Shown here one piece after another: positions 62,304-64,000 of a DNA stretch of 64,000 nt (its first letter is position 1; each line of letters starts with the position of its first letter). The notes below the pieces were generated by a model. That model made no database searches. It was not told the DNA's origin and saw only the letters and a program-made list of their open reading frames with translations. A program made the translations under genes and the position numbers. Source of the stretch: Streptomyces lincolnensis (GTDB taxonomy: Bacteria; Actinomycetota; Actinomycetes; Streptomycetales; Streptomycetaceae). The stretch covers positions 4,526,001-4,590,000 of the forward strand of contig NZ_CP016438.1 of the NCBI RefSeq assembly GCF_001685355.1. Reading direction: 5' to 3'.

Positions 62304-62875
62304 ACGACGCCGTACGCGGGGACGGGCAGGGTCAGCAGCATGATGTGGGACGCGGGTTCGTCGTCGGCCGGGTGCCAGCTGCCGACCTGACGGTAGCCCC
62401 ACGCGGCGTAGGCGGCGTGCGCCGGCGCCGCTTCCGGCTCGGGCCGCATCGCCAACGTGACGCGCTCGACGCCCAGGCCCTCCAGGAGGTGGGCGTGCAA
62501 CCGGGCGGCCACTCCTTTCCGCCGCCACGGAGCGCGTACCGCGAGTTCGACGATGCCCAGGGTGCGCTTCCCGTTCTCGGCCGCGAACTCCGCCGTGGTC
62601 TCCTCCCCCATCGCCTTCCACCAGCCGGTCTCCGGCGGCAGGGGGTACCCGAAGGCGTACCCGACCGGCAGGCCGCCGTAGCGGGCCACGACGAGACGAG
62701 CGCGGGGAAGGCGGACCTCCTGCGCGAACCGGTCCACGAAGTCCGCGATCTCCTTCACGCCCTCGCAGTACGGCGGTTCGACCCAGATCTCCTTGTACAT
62801 CGGCAGCACGAGATCAAGCTGCGCGGCACACTCCAGCCCCTCCCACCGCTCCACCGTGACCGGCGACTTCGTCAT
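62300..62875 (-). CDS. GNAT-family N-acetyltransferase
   Basis: The 191-residue protein starts at ATG 62875 behind GGGAGGGAAC. It has the acetyl-CoA loop VRAPWRRKGVAARLHAHLLEGL and the preceding LGIVELAVRAP strand. The start region has VERWEGLECAAQLDLVLPMY. Small-molecule acetylation is likely. It is translationally coupled to the MFS gene (ATGA), a pair often seen in self-resistance or detoxification. Confidence 0.9.
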   Translation of the reverse strand: MTKSPVTVERWEGLECAAQLDLVLPMYKEIWVEPPYCEGVKEIADFVDRFAQEVRLPRARLVVARYGGLPVGYAFGYPLPPETGWWKAMGEETTAEFAAENGKRTLGIVELAVRAPWRRKGVAARLHAHLLEGLGVERVTLAMRPEPEAAPAHAAYAAWGYRQVGSWHPADDEPASHIMLLTLPVPAYGVV

Positions 62876-62925
62876 CCGTTCCCTCCCGTGCCCTGCCACC
62901 GGCCGAAGCCGGAGCCGACGTCGAT

Positions 62926-64000
62926 TCAGCGCCTGCCCGGACCAACCGGGATGGACCTACGGGACCGCTCCCCGATGCCGACGCCACCCTTCGGGGCGAG
63001 GAGGCGGGGGGCGGGCCTGCGGGTGCCGGCGCCTGGGGTGATCTTCGCGGTGGTGGGGCGACGGAGGGGCCTGCGGCCGCCGACACCGGAACCGCTCTTC
63101 AACGTGGCGGAACGGCGGACAACCCTGCGGGAGCCGATGCCCCCACCGCCGGTCTTCGCGGTGGCGGAGTGGCGAACCGGCCTGCGGGTAGCGAGGCCGG
63201 GGGTGCCGCCCTTGAATGTGGCGGGACGTCGGACAATCCTGCGGGTGCCGGTGGCCGGGCCGCCGGCCTTCGCGGTGAGGCGGCGGCGCACCGTCCTGCG
63301 GGAACCGATGCCCCTACTGCCGGTCTTGGCGGTGGCGGAGTGGCGGACAATCCTGCGCGTGCCGATGCTCGGGCCGCCGCCCTTCAGCGTGGTGATACGT
63401 CGGACGGGCCTCCGGCTACCGACGCCCGGGGTGCCCTTCGCGGTGGCGGGGCGGCTGACGGGCCTACGGCTGCCGACGCCAGGGGTGACCTTCACGGTCG
63501 CGGGGTGGCGGACAACCCTGCGCGTGCCGATGCTCGGGCCATTCCCCTTCAACGTGGCGGGACGGCGGACATGCCTGCGGCCACCAATGCCAGAGTTGCC
63601 CTTCACGGTGACGGGGCGGAGGACCGTCCTGCGGCCGCCGATGCCGTGGCCGCCTTTGAAAATGACAGCGCGGCCGCCGACGCTCGGGCCGCTGCCCTTC
63701 GCGGTCGCGGGACGACGCGCAGACCTGCGGCCACCGATGCCTGGGGTGGACTTCGCGGTAGCCGGGTAGCGGAGAGCCCTGCGGCTGCGGGTACCAACGC
63801 TCGGACCGCTGGCCTTCGAGGTGACGAGGCGGCGGACCGGCCTGCGGTTGCCGACGCCCGGGGTGTTCTTCGCAGTCGCGGGGCGACGGACGGGCATGCG
63901 AGTGCCAGCGCCAGGGGTGAGCTTCGCAGTGGTGGGGTGGCAGACCGTGGCACGGCCGCCCACGCTGGGGCCGTTTTTCGCGGTGGCGGCGCGGCGGACA
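62926..64000 (-). CDS. Repetitive, strongly basic protein, 5' part missing
   Basis: The reading frame is open from the window edge (64000) to TGA at 62926, at least 358 residues. It consists of about 19 copies of a roughly 20-residue unit with consensus VRRPATAKGxPGIGxRR, differing copy by copy, and a C-terminal end GERSRRSIPVGPGRR. Third positions are mostly G/C on this strand, while the repeated frame on the other strand is a shadow. It has no acidic residues to speak of, so it should bind nucleic acid, cell-wall polymers or another acidic partner. The family is not recognised and the true start lies outside. Confidence 0.75.
   Translation of the reverse strand, partial: VRRAATAKNGPSVGGRATVCHPTTAKLTPGAGTRMPVRRPATAKNTPGVGNRRPVRRLVTSKASGPSVGTRSRRALRYPATAKSTPGIGGRRSARRPATAKGSGPSVGGRAVIFKGGHGIGGRRTVLRPVTVKGNSGIGGRRHVRRPATLKGNGPSIGTRRVVRHPATVKVTPGVGSRRPVSRPATAKGTPGVGSRRPVRRITTLKGGGPSIGTRRIVRHSATAKTGSRGIGSRRTVRRRLTAKAGGPATGTRRIVRRPATFKGGTPGLATRRPVRHSATAKTGGGGIGSRRVVRRSATLKSGSGVGGRRPLRRPTTAKITPGAGTRRPAPRLLAPKGGVGIGERSRRSIPVGPGRR
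62960..64000. repeat. Tandem ~60-base degenerate repeats
   Basis: The DNA counterpart of the protein repeats: units of about 57-60 bases with recurring GGCGGGGCGACGGAC-like blocks and CCGGGGTG-type spacers. They continue past the window edge. Confidence 0.8.

Noticed and set aside
62345..63769. 474-residue plus-strand frame over the repeats
   Set aside because: It shows the repeat period as well, but the third-position G/C bias and basic repeat consensus favour the minus strand; the first part lies across the GNAT gene.
62960..64000. CRISPR-like array
   Set aside because: Units are contiguous and degenerate, without conserved repeats and unique spacers; the frame is coding.

Overview
The window is chromosomal DNA from a high-GC actinomycete, almost certainly a Streptomyces. 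The evidence is strong third-position G/C in every coding frame, frequent GTG and TTG starts, an exact CebR cellulose-regulator box and a DasR-like box, mycothiol-associated DinB-type proteins, Tat and Sec export signals, and the futalosine menaquinone genes mqnB and mqnD. I see no insertion sequence, prophage, CRISPR array, rRNA or tRNA. About 58 protein genes are annotated, most transcribed singly or in pairs. Several convergent neighbours overlap at their 3' ends.

Left part (1-24 kb): the 5' part of an FAD-linked oxidase, serC, a secreted S33 peptidase, a CebR-box-controlled GH5-CBM2 cellulase, and a TetR-controlled DrrAB-type ABC exporter. These are followed by a secreted propeller-like protein and an intergenic segment with two long direct repeats. 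Next come an SGNH hydrolase, an AadA-like nucleotidyltransferase, a Uma2 protein, a secreted double SnoaL protein, an aldo/keto reductase, and a 29-residue membrane peptide behind thpR. A MarR-MFS operon, a lone ribbon-helix-helix protein, a purine permease, a CtpE-type P-ATPase, two duplicated secreted proteins and two duplicated small cytosolic proteins complete the part.

Middle part (24-48 kb): a 1054-residue Hsp90/sacsin-like ATPase, a STAND regulator, a DUF3027 protein, an MFS protein and a lipoprotein. Then mqnB-mqnD (menaquinone via futalosine), a cold-shock-domain protein, a HAD phosphatase and a HAAS-domain membrane protein. After these come a membrane protein carrying a PstS-like domain, a helicase-associated/WYL protein and XPB helicase separated by two tiny secreted peptides, a HelD-like ATPase, and cutC under a DasR-like box.

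Right part (48-64 kb): the most unusual locus is a two-gene cassette at 49031-53813. It encodes a small Pepco/trypco2-like protein and a 1472-residue protein that joins a caspase-like protease, an Hsp90-type ATPase and C-terminal winged-helix-like repeats. This is the architecture expected of a bacterial conflict or suicide-defence system. Downstream are a DinB-GNAT fusion, a Tat-exported amidohydrolase with TolB-like repeats, and a divergent RpiR regulator followed by murQ (N-acetylmuramic acid 6-phosphate recycling). An MFS-GNAT pair follows. The window ends in a highly basic protein built of about 19 twenty-residue repeats, cut by the window edge.

Small-scale features of note are four short tandem duplications at or near gene 3' ends, an apparently leaderless rpiR gene whose start lies inside a long inverted repeat, and several clear operator-like palindromes.
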